Positions 21,149 to 32,277 of a stretch of 64,000 nt of DNA are shown here, in pieces. The position numbers and the translations under genes were made by a program. The notes under the pieces were generated by a model. It was not told where the DNA came from. It searched no databases and saw only the letters and a program-made list of their open reading frames with translations. The stretch lies in contig OX337237.1 in the NCBI GenBank assembly GCA_946965045.2, forward strand, positions 2,852,001 to 2,916,000. Direction: 5' to 3'. Source of the stretch: Epithemia pelagica. Its lineage: Eukaryota; Bacillariophyta; Bacillariophyceae; Surirellales; Surirellaceae. The stretch's first letter is position 1. Every line of letters begins with the position of its first letter.

Positions 21149-22666
21149 ATGTCATCCGAATACGACAACGACGTTGGTATCAACCAGGTACCTCACTACG
21201 AGCGCCGTATCGGCGACGTTATCCGTCTTGGTTCGTTCATGGCGATCGAACTCAAAGATCAACCAACAAAGACTTACACAATTGCCAGGTTCGAGGAACG
21301 AATCAGAGAATACGATGAAGCAGAAGCCTGCTTTGAGACCAACATCCGTCTCCGTCTGGTGTTCCTACCTCTTTTCCCCACCCAGCGCCTTGCATGTCAC
21401 CCCAAGCCACCGAAGCACTCCTTCAGTCCAATCCAGACAGGTCATGGCTCAGAGAACATTGAATTATACAAATCCAGGGAGGTCCGATGGATTGAATCCG
21501 AACGACCTGATCCAAATATCAAAGTTCTTTTCCCCGTTTTCGTTTTCACTACCAACGAAATGTAAGATCCTAAAAATGCCTGGTCCAAAGGCATTCACAA
21601 TGTTTTCGTCGTTCGGTTCTGGCACTATCGCTCGTACGAATGGGACAAAACCATCAATTTGCTTGTTCCGCTCCCAGAAGGAATCAAACTGGGTTTCGTC
21701 AACGACCATCCCAAGCATACACAAGGGCGAAACATGGCCATACCCCAACGCTGCTACCACTCCTCGATTTGGACGGGCCTCTACACCCTCCAAAAGTCGT
21801 TCACGAAGTTGCTAAACAAACGTGGTCTTACGAGTGCCAATAAAGAAGCCGTGTCCATGAATATCGGAATGATCCCCATGGAGACAATTCAATATGTCTG
21901 CATGGCAGTCAATTCGGTAAAGCAAATTCGTCCTCATCCTGTCACCTTATCTGAATCTTACCTTCATTTGAACCAGTCTTTGAAACGTTCTAAATTCAGG
22001 ATTTCGTTCCTTGGTGGAGTCCTACGCTTTCAATCCTCAGATGACCTTACTATTTTACGGAAGATTTTTGGTCCATGCTCTACTTATGGATCTTCCGAAA
22101 GGCGTCCCACCCTGAGTGATGGACCTCAAGGATTGACCCTCAAGAGAGGTCACCACTTGACAGTGGTTCGTGGCAAAGAACCCTCCGAGTCCGATGACGG
22201 TAACTCCAAGTTCAAGAGACGTTTTACCGAGCAACGCATGGACGTGACCTTTTCTCCTTACAACGTTCGGATCACCGCATGCTACGAGCGTTATGTGTAT
22301 AATCTCAACGATGATGGGAGTCTTCGGGATCCTTCTCCATGTGTAAACCTCGACAGGATTCTCGCTGGCAAACCTTCCGGCCCTGGCAAACCAAAGGACG
22401 ACACTTCGCATACGGACGAGGACAGTGAGTCGACGGCATCGAGCAAGGAACAGCTACTCGCCTCAATCCGTGTCGGAGACCAATTTCTCAAGGACGGAAC
22501 GGTTTGGGAGGTCATTGACATCGCCCGCAACTCTAGCCCGAAGAAATGTGTTTGTCGAGTCATTGGTGGCGAACTGTACGAACCCACAGTCGACAAAGAG
22601 AACCAGGAAATCTTGGAACGTGATGACATGGTGGAGCTACTCCATGACATCCACGAATTCGCCTAA
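21149..22666 (+). pseudogene. Unknown protein, about 505 residues, broken by one in-frame TAA
   Basis: ATG at 21149 (MSSEYDNDVGINQ). The frame stops at 21563-21565 (TAA) and continues open in the same frame with equally protein-like sequence (HNVFVVRFWHYRSYEWDKTI) to 22666. A single C-to-T change in CAA would explain the stop; a GTAAG donor overlaps it, so a short intron is the alternative, though I found no matching acceptor that keeps the frame. The N-terminal part (YERRIGDVIRLGS, TYTIARFEERIREYDE) is faintly like a BAH-type chromatin-reader fold. The C-terminus is acidic. It converges on the large gene at 22752-26882, with 85 bases between stops; the two may form one mobile unit. Family not recognised. 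Confidence 0.5.
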
Positions 22667-22751
22667 GCATCCATGAATTTGCCATAGCATCCATGAATTT
22701 GCCAAAGAACTACATACGAGAACAAGAAATCACAAAGCACCACATTCCATA

Positions 22752-25700
22752 TTAGTATTCTTTCAATTTGCCACTACTCTTGACTCCGTCAGTACTACTG
22801 ACTTGTTCCTGTAGAATTCCCCCCTCTGTTGGTGCATCCAGGACAATAGGCTGTCCTTTCGCATCAGTGACCGGACCATGTACGATATCACATTCTTCTT
22901 CCTCCTCCTCATACCATTGACGAGGTTCCAAGAATTCCCACTTTTCCAATTCCTCTAAATCACGGGTGTCTTGTTCCGACCAACCTGGTTGTTTCAGGGC
23001 CAGTTGTTTGGCTTCCTCGGTTAGAAACTTACAATACTCAACACTCCCACCTGAATCTCGTACCCAGTTTGTCCATTCCACTAGTTCGTCATCTTCCACA
23101 GTATTCAAGTCGTTCATGATCTCGTCGTATTCGTATCCGCACATAAACACCATCCTTCTCTGAAGCCAGCGAGCCATTGGCTCGAGACGACTCCTTTTCC
23201 CCTGCCCTTGATTAGTAGCACCGCCGCGTTGGGTTCTGGAAAAGTAAAAGCGCTTGAATAAGCTATTGAAAGCTACCGTCATTGTAAATGGTTAGACACC
23301 AAAGAGACATGGGCGATCACGGTCGATCCACTCACCTTCCCATCCTTGTTGGGCATGTGAACTGAGATTCCGCCAATGCAGAAGATACTCAGTCACATGC
23401 CCACTGCCTATCATATGCGCATAGTTTGTGATTCCTCCTTCACCATGCAAGTCAACCCATCTCGAAAAAAACTCGTCCGCAACACGTTGATATTCGTAGA
23501 TTTCCTCATCTGTCATTTCGTTCTTATTGTTCACGAGCTTCATAGACTTGGCATAATATTCAACACTTTCGATCCATGTCTTTCGTCTGTTCTCCTCTGG
23601 GCAACACAGATCAATCAGAGTCTTGAATCCATTCACTATCCGTCGGATTCGGACATTATCCATGCAGATCGTTGTTATTGCCTTTGCTTTCTCGTCGTAC
23701 GGCATTTTCCATTGCGTCGGGAATTCCTCAGAACCAAGAACAAGAGTATTAAGATTCCTGTTGACTGTATCTTGAAACTCTTCTATCCTCGCGTCCATGC
23801 CCCCCTCAGCTTCTTTATTGATCCAACTAAGCTCATCGCTCTTCGTATACTCCAGGCCTTCTCGGAGAATCATTGTTAGTAGCTTCAAGCCCATTCGGTT
23901 CTCGATATGAAGGATGCAAGGGATTGCATCCATCATATAAACCAAGGCCGTTGTCTTTTTTGAGTCCTTGAATTGATCCTTGACTCTCTGTGCTTGATGA
24001 TACCACCACTCCTTGACGTGTGATGATTTTAGCCGTTTCTGTCGATCCTCCAAAGAACCCGAGATATCGAGGCCTCTAGCAGTCAAATCATTCGTCAAAA
24101 TCTTTGCGTATTCTCTCCGTTGCTCTAAAGAGGCCACACTCAAGTCGAAATGAACACTTTGCAAACTCCCTTTCTCCATTCCCGACGCGACACATCTAGG
24201 ATCTTGCTGTATAATGACTTGCGATTTAGCCCAGATCGATTTCATCGTCTTCGCTATGATAGGCATCTCCTTGATGAATTCAGCTATATCCTCCTCAACT
24301 TGTTGGATGTGTTCTTTAGAACAGATCTTGTGGTGTCGACAGATCCAGTTCTTTCTCTCGTCGTTGCCTAGCTTAACACAGATCTTGCATTCGGAAGCCG
24401 GTTGTGTCTCGGCATGTAACTCACCACTTCGAACGACACATTTAGAACAAGGGTAGGTAACTTGTTGAGCTGCCCCACCTCGGCCGAACAGTTTCCATTC
24501 ACAGCTCATGTCGCAGTTTGTGGAAATAGTGAGTTGTAAAATCCCAAATTTCGTGGGAAGTACAATCTTCGCCCCTTCCTTGATCTCTACCATCATCATC
24601 CGGAACAGAGACCTGACCAATGACTCTGACTCTTTCTGACACACGCATAAGATCGGGAACACGCTGTGCCGTGATTGGCCCAGTAGATTGCAGATGTCGT
24701 TGAATTTCAGTCCACCCAGAACATGTCCGAGGTTCTTTGTAAACAAAGCCCCGTCCAAGCTCTGTGATAGGTAGATTGATCGTTCCTTGGCTTCTCCGCC
24801 CATCAAATTACCTGCCACCAGGATTGCTGCCATAACATCCGCCGCACGAAACGTGAAGCCTTCTGCTCCTGTTTCTTTGTTCCGTAGCATTCTGTAAGGG
24901 CATAGTAGGGCCCCGAATCTGTTCACCTCTGCCGCGCAGTTTTGCATGCAAGAGGTGCTTGGCAGTAGAGTCTGTTGATACAGCACTCCGTCAGTTTCTA
25001 CGGATCGAAGATACTCCAACCCGCGGAAGTTTAGTGGTCCTCCCGCCAAGTCCATCGCGCGTAGGATCTTGTACGGCGTAAAAACATTTTCTCTAACGTA
25101 CTTGCGGAACACATTGTAGGTGGCTTTGAACAATTGCCCGCCGTGTATTGTCTTGTCGAGTAGCAAAGACCCGATGTCCGTAAAAAAAGATGCTGCTTGA
25201 CGACTTGTTGTGTCCATCTTTGATACCTTGGAAGTGATGAACTTGCGTAGGTAAGTCAGCAGAGTCGTCTTATCTTCTGGGTCGTAACATGACTTTGGTA
25301 GTTTGTCCGTTTCATTCTTCTCCTGTTGTGCTAGCTTTGCTTCGCGGAGCTCCTCTCGAGTTTCCTTGACGATTTTTTCCCAATACCGAAGCCTCTCACT
25401 TTTCTTCTTGGACTGCAGACGACAGTCCTTCAGCTTCGAAAGCATCGAGGTGAGTTTTTCTTTGAGGTGAACAACTTGTTTAATTAACTTCTCACGCTCT
25501 CTATCCTCTATTGTGTTGTCCTCGTGTGGACAATCTTCCTCTTGCATGTTCATTTCAGTTGCCCTCAGCCATTCGTCAAGGTCAGTTTCGTCATCGTCCT
25601 CTTCTTCGTCATTTACCACTGTCTCTACGATTGGGCTACTGTGAACGGATTCTCTTGATTCCGGTGTCATTCCAATGCCTGTATTGGGTTCGGCATTGGG

Positions 25701-26882
25701 TTCTGTCCTTGAAGACTTTGTGTCGTTCTTCTTCGTGTCGTTGGAGGTAACCGTCGTTTCGTCCATGTTGACTGGATTACTTGGCGGATTTGTTGATTTA
25801 GGAGGATCATCCTCTACTGTGGTGTTGGTGGATGAAGGGAAGGGGGGTACTGGATCGACTGAAGCTGGTTCTGGAGCTTGTTCGGCAATCTCGGGAAGAG
25901 TTTTGTCCTTGTCCAAGTCTCTGACATTCTCAGTTGAGGCAGGTAATTGCTTGTCACGCTTGGCTCGTCGGATTTTGGTCCGTTTGATAGGCTCGGGTTC
26001 TTCAATAGGCTGACAAAATAATTCAGCCGGAGGCGGTTCGGGTACGTATTGAGAATTCTTGTGTCGGAAGGTTGGGCTCCACATGTTGGTGTGTTCTGCT
26101 GTGCATTTATAGCGGCCGCCGACGATGGTCCGATTAATATAATGGCCAGGCCGTGAACCCTGTTCTCGATCAGCCTTGTCGCAGTTGTTACAAAAGAAGT
26201 AACCCCTGTGTGCCTGTTCTCGGTCGCGACCGTAAACCGAGCACGGTACAAATTCTGATGTAAGGAACGTCTTACAGATTTCTGCAATTCTTTTTCGCTC
26301 TACAGAGTTGGATTTGCATGGAACTTCAGATGCACGTCTTCGTGCTCGAGTTTGCATGTTTGGCGACGCTTGAAGTTTTAAATCTCTCTCGATCTGTTGG
26401 ATTTCTTCGGGAGATGGTTGGCGACAACCGTCGGGTTCGTCACTGGTTGAAGTGGAGCTGGTAGTCTGGCAAAGCTGACAGGGTGCTTCGTCAGTCAACT
26501 GTTTTGCAGGACTGGTTACTGGATGATGGTCTTCATTATTGGGCGACTCTTGGAGATCGACAACGCCATCAATCTGCAAGTTTTCTTCTTGAGATGATGG
26601 ACGAAGTCCATTTGGTTCAACACTTGTTGGGGCCAATCCGGCAATTCGGCGAGATTTGCGAGATGGTTCTGCAATCGGAGGGTTAAGCGATGCTTTGGGA
26701 ATAATGTCTCTCCCAATCTGCTGACGGTTTTCTTGAGGTAATGGGCAAGGTCCATCGAATTCGACACTTGTTGCTGCCAGTCCGGCAATCCGGCGAGATT
26801 TTCGAGATGGTTCTCCAACCGGAGGGACTTCTGAAGTGTGATGGGCCTGGTTTGGGCGCTTCTTCGATGCACGGGTAGGCAT
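22752..26882 (-). CDS. Large uncharacterised transposase-like protein, two exons
   Basis: Starts at the ATG at 26882 (MPTRASKKRPNQ) and runs to 23336; a 63-bp intron (23273-23335) then joins it to a second exon ending at 22752, about 1350 residues in all. Splicing turns QQGWE-stop into QQGWEAFNSLFKRFYF followed by SRTQRGG and RLEPMARWLQRRMVFMCGY. In order: three short SRKSRRIAGLA-type repeats in a disordered head, a Cys/His cluster (FVPCSVYG, YFFCNNCDKAD) that may bind zinc, an acidic region, a coiled coil, and a folded part with NCDMSCEWKLFGRGGAA. Then comes a second Cys-rich knuckle (PCSKC, CKIC, CRHHKIC) and HIENRMGLKLL. The layout resembles eukaryotic DNA-transposon proteins, but I cannot name the family or point to a full DDE set. 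No stop or shift apart from the intron. Confidence 0.6.
23273..23335 (-). other. Intron, 63 bp
   Basis: On the minus strand GTGAGT opens and GGTAG closes the interval. It contains an in-frame TAA, and its removal joins GAA-G to CT-TTC, giving a continuous conserved-looking QQGWEAFNSL segment. Length is a multiple of three, so retention would only truncate at the TAA. Confidence 0.8.
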
Positions 26883-26927
26883 AGTGTATGTAAGATGAGA
26901 TAAAGCCGCTGTTATTGTGAAATACAA

Positions 26928-27929
26928 GTCGTTATCTCATGGTCATACCTCCAGGGTCCATGTTGGAGGGAGGTTGGTCGGCAGGTGGTAGATGAGATCA
27001 AAGTACGATTAATAGGCGACTACTATGTTAAATATCATACAATGCCGGATATATTTTATACTCAAGACTGGGGTGGCGCGCATTGGGCTAGGGGAGGGGC
27101 CTGGAAAACCAATGAATGAACAAGGCCGCTGTATTGTCGTCCGTATAACTTTACGAATATTTGCTACTATTGTCAAGTAAGTATACCGTTGGATTCTTGA
27201 GACAAAAAGGAATCAGATGCAAGTGTTACCTGACAATTGTAGCCATTAATGGGTGAGTGGTAGTGCGTTGAAAATGGGTCAGTCTTTTGAGGCCTAAAAT
27301 TGGGTCTTATATTTAACAAAAATTCATCCATACAATGCAAAAACACTCCACGATGACGGCGAGATCCGTTGATGCCGCATGCATTCACTCATGCATCGCA
27401 TCAACATCCGACTACTGTGAGTTGTTTGAGTTTGCTAGTATTACTGTGTTCTACAGCTACGGAAGATTTGTCGCGTTGGATCAAAAGTTATACTCATTTT
27501 TCTGTGGTGATGTAGTCCAAAAACCTTCCTAACTCATTCATTTCTCAACGGTGACTGAATCAAATTGAAACCATAGTTGCTCTAGTATTAAAGAGTATTA
27601 TTCTAAAAGTGATTCAGTTAGGCTCAATTATCCATGAAGTTATTGCCATGGGGGTGATTTCTTCGACCATTGTCGAGTGATGGTTTCCGGATTGCATTGT
27701 TTCTCGTGGCAGCAAGTTTTCGATTTGCGACTCGGTGTGACCATCCGCCCCACTTGTTACAGTCATGAAAATAGTACTACGTAGCTTAATGTACTGAGCC
27801 TACTTAGCCGAACATGGATCGGCTTACCCAGCCCTTACTAGGGGTGCTCGTATTGGAGTCCTTTCAAGGAGGGACCGCCCGGCGAGGAGGGTAGAATGAC
27901 GAGGAGGGCAATGGTCGAGGAGGGCGCAT
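26928..27929. other. Intergenic
   Basis: No supported gene. The only structured sequence is a GC-rich segment at about 27876-27926 that is a diverged third copy of the hairpin arm at 27930-28140, with GAGGA in place of the TTGTC/TCGAC blocks. Confidence 0.45.
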
Positions 27930-28140
27930 GCCCGACAAGACAATTGCCCGTCGAGTCATTCTCCCGACAAGCCGGGCGCGCCCGACGCGAGAGGACGGCC
28001 AGACACAGGGAATTAGTAAACTTACTCCCTATCAAGCTGTGTAGGTAGTATTAATACTTCCCTGTGTCTGGCCGTCCTCTCGCGTCGGGCGCGCCCGGCT
28101 TGTCGGGAGAATGACTCGACGGGCAATTGTCTTGTCGGGC
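27930..28140. repeat. Perfect 83-bp inverted repeat with 45-base loop
   Basis: 27930-28012 is the exact reverse complement of 28058-28140; the loop is 28013-28057. The arms are GC-rich and themselves made of GGGC..GTCGGG-type blocks. It could be a foldback/MITE-type element, a hairpin RNA source, or the two ends of a tiny insertion. Smaller inverted matches (CTGTGTAGGTAGT near 28036 against ACTACCTACACAG near 28290) nest around it. Confidence 0.9.
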
Positions 28141-28539
28141 GTTTAGTGAGAAATTCCTGGAAGCCATGTCACAAAGTGTCACACAAGTGTCACACAAGTG
28201 TCACACACGAGAGGGAAACCGTGCGACTCGCACGAAACTACTTCCCGGTCGTACAAAAAATTCCTACTGTAGTATAAAAATGTGAGACGAACTACCTACA
28301 CAGTCTGGTATGGAGTTACTCCTAGTATACTATTACGACTATTAGTCTCACGAGTTTTTATTGGGGGGGTGTTCATGTGGATATAGTGGATAGAGGTACG
28401 ATGGATGTGGCCACATAAACCGAGTCGTACAGTCTCTAGAAGAAAGAAGCACGACGATTCTGTTTGACTCGAAGCAACGCATAAAGTACTCATATTCGTA
28501 ATCTCTACCTTTTACTCATATTACTTTGGAAAAAACATA
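28141..28539. other. Intergenic with GTGTCACACAA triplet repeat
   Basis: TGTCACACAAG-type units repeat three times around 28165-28206. No coding sequence supported. Confidence 0.45.
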
Positions 28540-28715
28540 TAAGGTATTACTGACTCCTATTTCGTCAAACCACATCACACTCGGAAGGAAGCCATGGTAC
28601 GACCGGAATATCCCCAAAAGCGGGACAGCAATAATCGCAACATGGACAAACCACCGTGTCACAATCCGCAACAACACTGTTGTATGTCCTACCAACTGCC
28701 CCCCAAAGCGGCATC
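28540..28715 (-). pseudogene. LRR receptor C-terminal fragment (cysteine cap only)
   Basis: On the minus strand about 28740-28565 reads LNLTGEMPLWGAVGRTY, then VVADCDTVVCPCCDYCCPAFG. This is a second copy of the cap that ends the adjacent receptor. It overlaps in another frame the last residues of the receptor frame, which ends at 28716. Best explained as what is left of an older tandem gene copy. Confidence 0.65.
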
Positions 28716-29462
28716 TCACCAGTCAAGTTCAAAATTGGTCGCAATGTAGCCTTTGGGATGGGTATCCTGTGGGTTTCCCATAGCACCTTTCAAGCATCGA
28801 TCGAACCTGGTATCGTGATCGTTGTCAAAAAATGACGGAAACGTGCGACATTCGGAAGATTCAGGAAGAGACAAATATTCTGAACTCAAATACTCAGGAC
28901 AGCAACTTGTGCAACAAGTACAAACCAACATTTCACAATCAGCAACAATGTTGGTATAAGTTCTCCCAACTGCGTCACAGAGAGGCATGTCACCAGTCAG
29001 GTTGGTGTAAGGGACAGATAAACGTTTTAGGAACCGTAGTATGGCGAGAGAACCTGGTACGATGCCTTCCAACCTTGGATTCCTCGCCATAGTCAGAGTC
29101 GTCAGCGATACCATGTTTGAAATTTCATGAGGAATTGGACCTGATAGATCATTGGCCGAAAAATCCAGAAAACTCAGTCGCTTGAGTAGTCCAAAGTCAG
29201 TTGGAATGGTACCGTTCAATTGATTGGCCTCCAAAAGCAAAGTCTTGATGTTCGACAAACCTGAAACTTCGTCGGGGATGGGTCCCGAAAGATCGTTGGA
29301 ATGCAAACTCAGAAAGTTCAGTTGATTCAGATGTCCAATCTCAGTTGGAATTGTTCCCCAGAGAGCATCTTCCGAAAAACTCAACCAGACCAGTTGAGTC
29401 AGCTGACCGATGGTGGGAGGAATTGTTCCTGAAACATCGTTGTCATAGAAACTCAACCAGGT

Positions 29463-30040
29463 AAGTTGATTTAATTGTCCATAATCATTTGAGATGGTTC
29501 CGTTAAGTTGATTCCTCCCAAAATTCAGGCGTTTCAAGTTAGTGAATGTTACTTTGTCAGGGATAGGTCCTGAAAGATTGTTCTCATAAAAACTCAGCCA
29601 GGTCAGTTGATTCAGTTGTCCAAACTCAGATGGAATGGTGCCGCTGAATTGATTCTCCCCAAAGTCCAAAAGTAGGATGTTGGACAAATTCGAAACTTCG
29701 TCGGGGATAGGGCCTGAAAGATCGTTGTGATAAAAACTCGGCCAAGTCAGTTGATTCAGTTGTCCAAACTCAGAGGGGATGGTGCCGTTGAATTGATTCT
29801 CCCCCAACTGCAAACTTTCGAGGTTGGACAAATTTGAAACTTCGCCGGGGATAGGTCCTGAAAGATCGTTGTTATCAAAACTCAGCCAGGTCAGTTGATC
29901 CAGTTGTCCAAACTCAGATGGAATGGTGCCGTTGAATAAATTATCCCCAAAGTCCAAAGTTCGGATGTTGGACAAGTTTGAAACTTCGTCGGGGATAGGG
30001 CCTGTAAGATCATTGTTATAAAAATTCAGCCATGTCAGTT
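29463..30040 (-). repeat. 144-bp tandem repeats coding two LRRs each
   Basis: The landmark TTGATTCAGTTG (or a one-to-few-base variant) recurs at 29607, 29751, 29895 and 30039, exactly 144 bases apart, with a further diverged, slightly shorter unit starting near 29466. Each unit encodes the 48-residue pair FGQLNQLTWLSF... / ...VSNLSN..LDFGENQ. Recent expansion of the ectodomain by unequal exchange is the simplest reading. Confidence 0.9.
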
Positions 30041-31488
30041 GATATAGGTTTGACAAAAAATATGGCACAGTTCCGGACAAGCCGTTGTCGCCTAAATCCA
30101 AGAGCAATAGTCGAGATAGGAGTCCCAGATCATTCGACGGCCGCCCTAGGATATTCTTGCCCCTAGCACGTAGCCTAACAACACGCAGAATCGTAGACTC
30201 TGTAGCATCGTCGTTCTTTGTAAAAGCCTCTTCTTGACACGAGACCATGGACCAGTCACACTCGTGGGCATCAGACAGCCAGTCGATCCGAGCATCCTCT
30301 CTCCATTTTTTTGGAACGGTATCTTGTAAGAACCATAATGTCGCTAGGGCGTATCGTTGCACCAATCGCTGTTGATCCAACTCAGTCTCTACTCCAAGTT
30401 GCGCTGGGTCGCCATCCAGGATCCAGGCCAAGGCCTTTTCCTCCAATGTTGCAGAACCTTTGGGCGCTGGAAAACGTAGGGGAGAAGGGGACGACGAAAG
30501 TGTCAGATTCCGCAGAAAAGATATTATATTCGCGGTGCGTGGATAGTTGGTCGGAGCCATAGATTGCGTGGGAGGATGGCTGGGTATAGTCGACGGATTC
30601 GAAGAGGGACCTCCAGTGGGTTGTGGCGAGATAGGTTTCTTTGACGGTTCCCAAGAAAAAACTATAGTGGGTTTTGGCAACATAATATCTCCTTCAGAAG
30701 GAGATATTGAAGGGGGAGATTGGAAGTTGCCATTCAACGCTGACGAAGTCGACGATTTGTTATCTCTTTGGTTCGTCAGAACAGGAACAACTGTCGCTAC
30801 AAGAATGATAGCCAACAATGCAATGAAAGCAACAGCAAAAGCATTCAAATGCCATCTATGGCGTGACTTGAACAAACCAACATCAATGCACAATCCGTTG
30901 TAAGTGTCATTATTGTTCAAGGTTTTGATGGAGGCCTCAAGATCCCTTTGCATGGCGCACTCAACCTGGTGATCATTCTTCTCTTCGTTCGACGAGACTT
31001 CCTCATCATAAACTGTGTCCTCCCACTTTCTTTCGTCCGGCTTCAGTGGACAATGGCCTCGCCAAATTGTCAAAAAGACATTGTTTTGTTCAGGTGTAGC
31101 GTTGTCACCAGACAGAAGTTGCCGTATCGTTGGATGAAGTGGATTGATGACAAACTGTTCGAGAGTCTGCCTGGGTCTGAACATGGTACAAAACTCTTTG
31201 CCTAAGTTCAAACTTTTATAAGCCGAGAGACTTTCACAAAGATGTGGATCCATGCCATCACAAAACACAATTCGAAGAATAAACCCCCCCTGTTCCGAAT
31301 CTCTTTTTCGGTACAACGCCGTATAAAGTTCTTTCAAACACCAGTCAGATTCGTGAAAGTATCTGGATAGAAATACAATGACAACCCGGCTCTTCCACAA
31401 GGCATGGCGAATCACATCTTCTTTGTCCAAATGGCCGAAGCCACGAGAATGCTCATTCATGGCTTCACAATCCACAAAGAACTTGTAT

Positions 31489-31493
31489 CCATA
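31489..31493. other. Target-site duplication CCATA (left)
   Basis: CCATA here and at 39697-39701 flank the minus-strand Copia element exactly at its LTR ends. On the coding strand this is TATGG, in the codons for Tyr-Gly of the TIR domain. Confidence 0.9.
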
Positions 31494-32277
31494 TAGTAGA
31501 ATTCTTTCAAACTCATGGGGGATAATGCTCGGTAGAGCAGACAATCAGGTAGGTCACCAACCGATAGTAGTATCTCCACGGGTCAGAGATACAACCAAGT
31601 CGTAGTCTATCAAAAGGATAGTCGGGACACAAAAGAGGATGTGATAAATGGTGATATTGTTAGATTGTGTGTTGATTACTACGATAGGTCTACGTGAAAT
31701 TTTCGGTCCTGCCAAGGGTCATGAGTCATAGGTTCTTGGCGGCAACAGGTTTGGAATAGTTGGAGTCGATTCATGTGATGTATATGACATGTATATGTGG
31801 ACGGATAACATATACAGGGTCAACAGCTCTTGCTTTGGATTGGAATAGTTGTTTTCATGGCGCGCAGCTTGTTGACAATTTGGAGATTTTGGGAATGGAA
31901 ATATGGTCTCGCGTGATCGTGTGTCGTGCTTGGGATACTTAGACCGTTGGGACGGATAGATGCCAACAGCGCTCGGATGTCGCTTGGGCGCGCTCGATGA
32001 TTTCGGGCGCGTAGGCTTAGGGCGTTAGTATAATGTCCGAGCAACGGCCAAATTTACGTCCGTTGTAATACCGCACGACCCAGTTTAGTCTTGAGAGTGA
32101 GTTCGTCAATCTATTCTCCCTTTTCATGATTTGCGAAGAAATATAGGTCGATATAGCGCAAAGCTAGGGAACATAGCTCGGAGCCTAGATGGCATGATGC
32201 GATAGCACGAGGCTATGTGACATGGGGAATCGATGAGATGTAGAATCTAACCACCATAGACGGTGAGAATTCTAACA
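31494..32277 (-). repeat. 3' LTR of Copia element 1, 784 bp
   Basis: Pairs with 38913-39696. Minus strand begins TGTTAGAATTC. The element's translation stop lies within the first bases of this LTR. Confidence 0.93.

Larger units (their letters stand above)
28716..31493 (-). pseudogene. TIR-TIR-TM-LRR receptor, 3' part: second TIR, membrane helix, LRRs (gene B)
   Basis: From 31493 the frame opens in mid TIR domain (YGYKFFVDCEAMNEHSRG), then SDWCLKELYTALYRKR, the TIR end, and a linker ending in the basic KSRHRWH. A membrane helix follows (about 30860-30780), then a Ser/Pro stalk and the head (LVQRYALATLWFLQ, WLSDAHECDWSMV). About 15 plant-type LRRs run from about 30150 to 29010. It ends in a cysteine cap (DCEMLVCTCCTSCC) and a short tail. 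Four LRR pairs are near-exact 144-bp repeats. Charge before the helix predicts the TIR inside and LRRs outside. The 5' part lies 8.2 kb away (39697-41000), across a Copia insertion duplicating CCATA. Apart from the insertion this half has no frame lesion. Confidence 0.8.

Noticed and set aside
20827-27100. CCCCCTAGC near 20831 and GCTAGGGG near 27087 as possible terminal inverted repeats around the 21-27 kb gene pair.
   Set aside because: The match is about eight bases with mismatches around it and no target duplication; chance is likely.
31378-31605. Small plus-strand frames crossing the Copia LTR and receptor gene, and the minus-strand N-terminus MSALPSIIPHEFERILL fused to the TIR half.
   Set aside because: The first residues of that minus-strand frame come from the LTR; the chimeric start is an accident of the insertion, not the receptor N-terminus.
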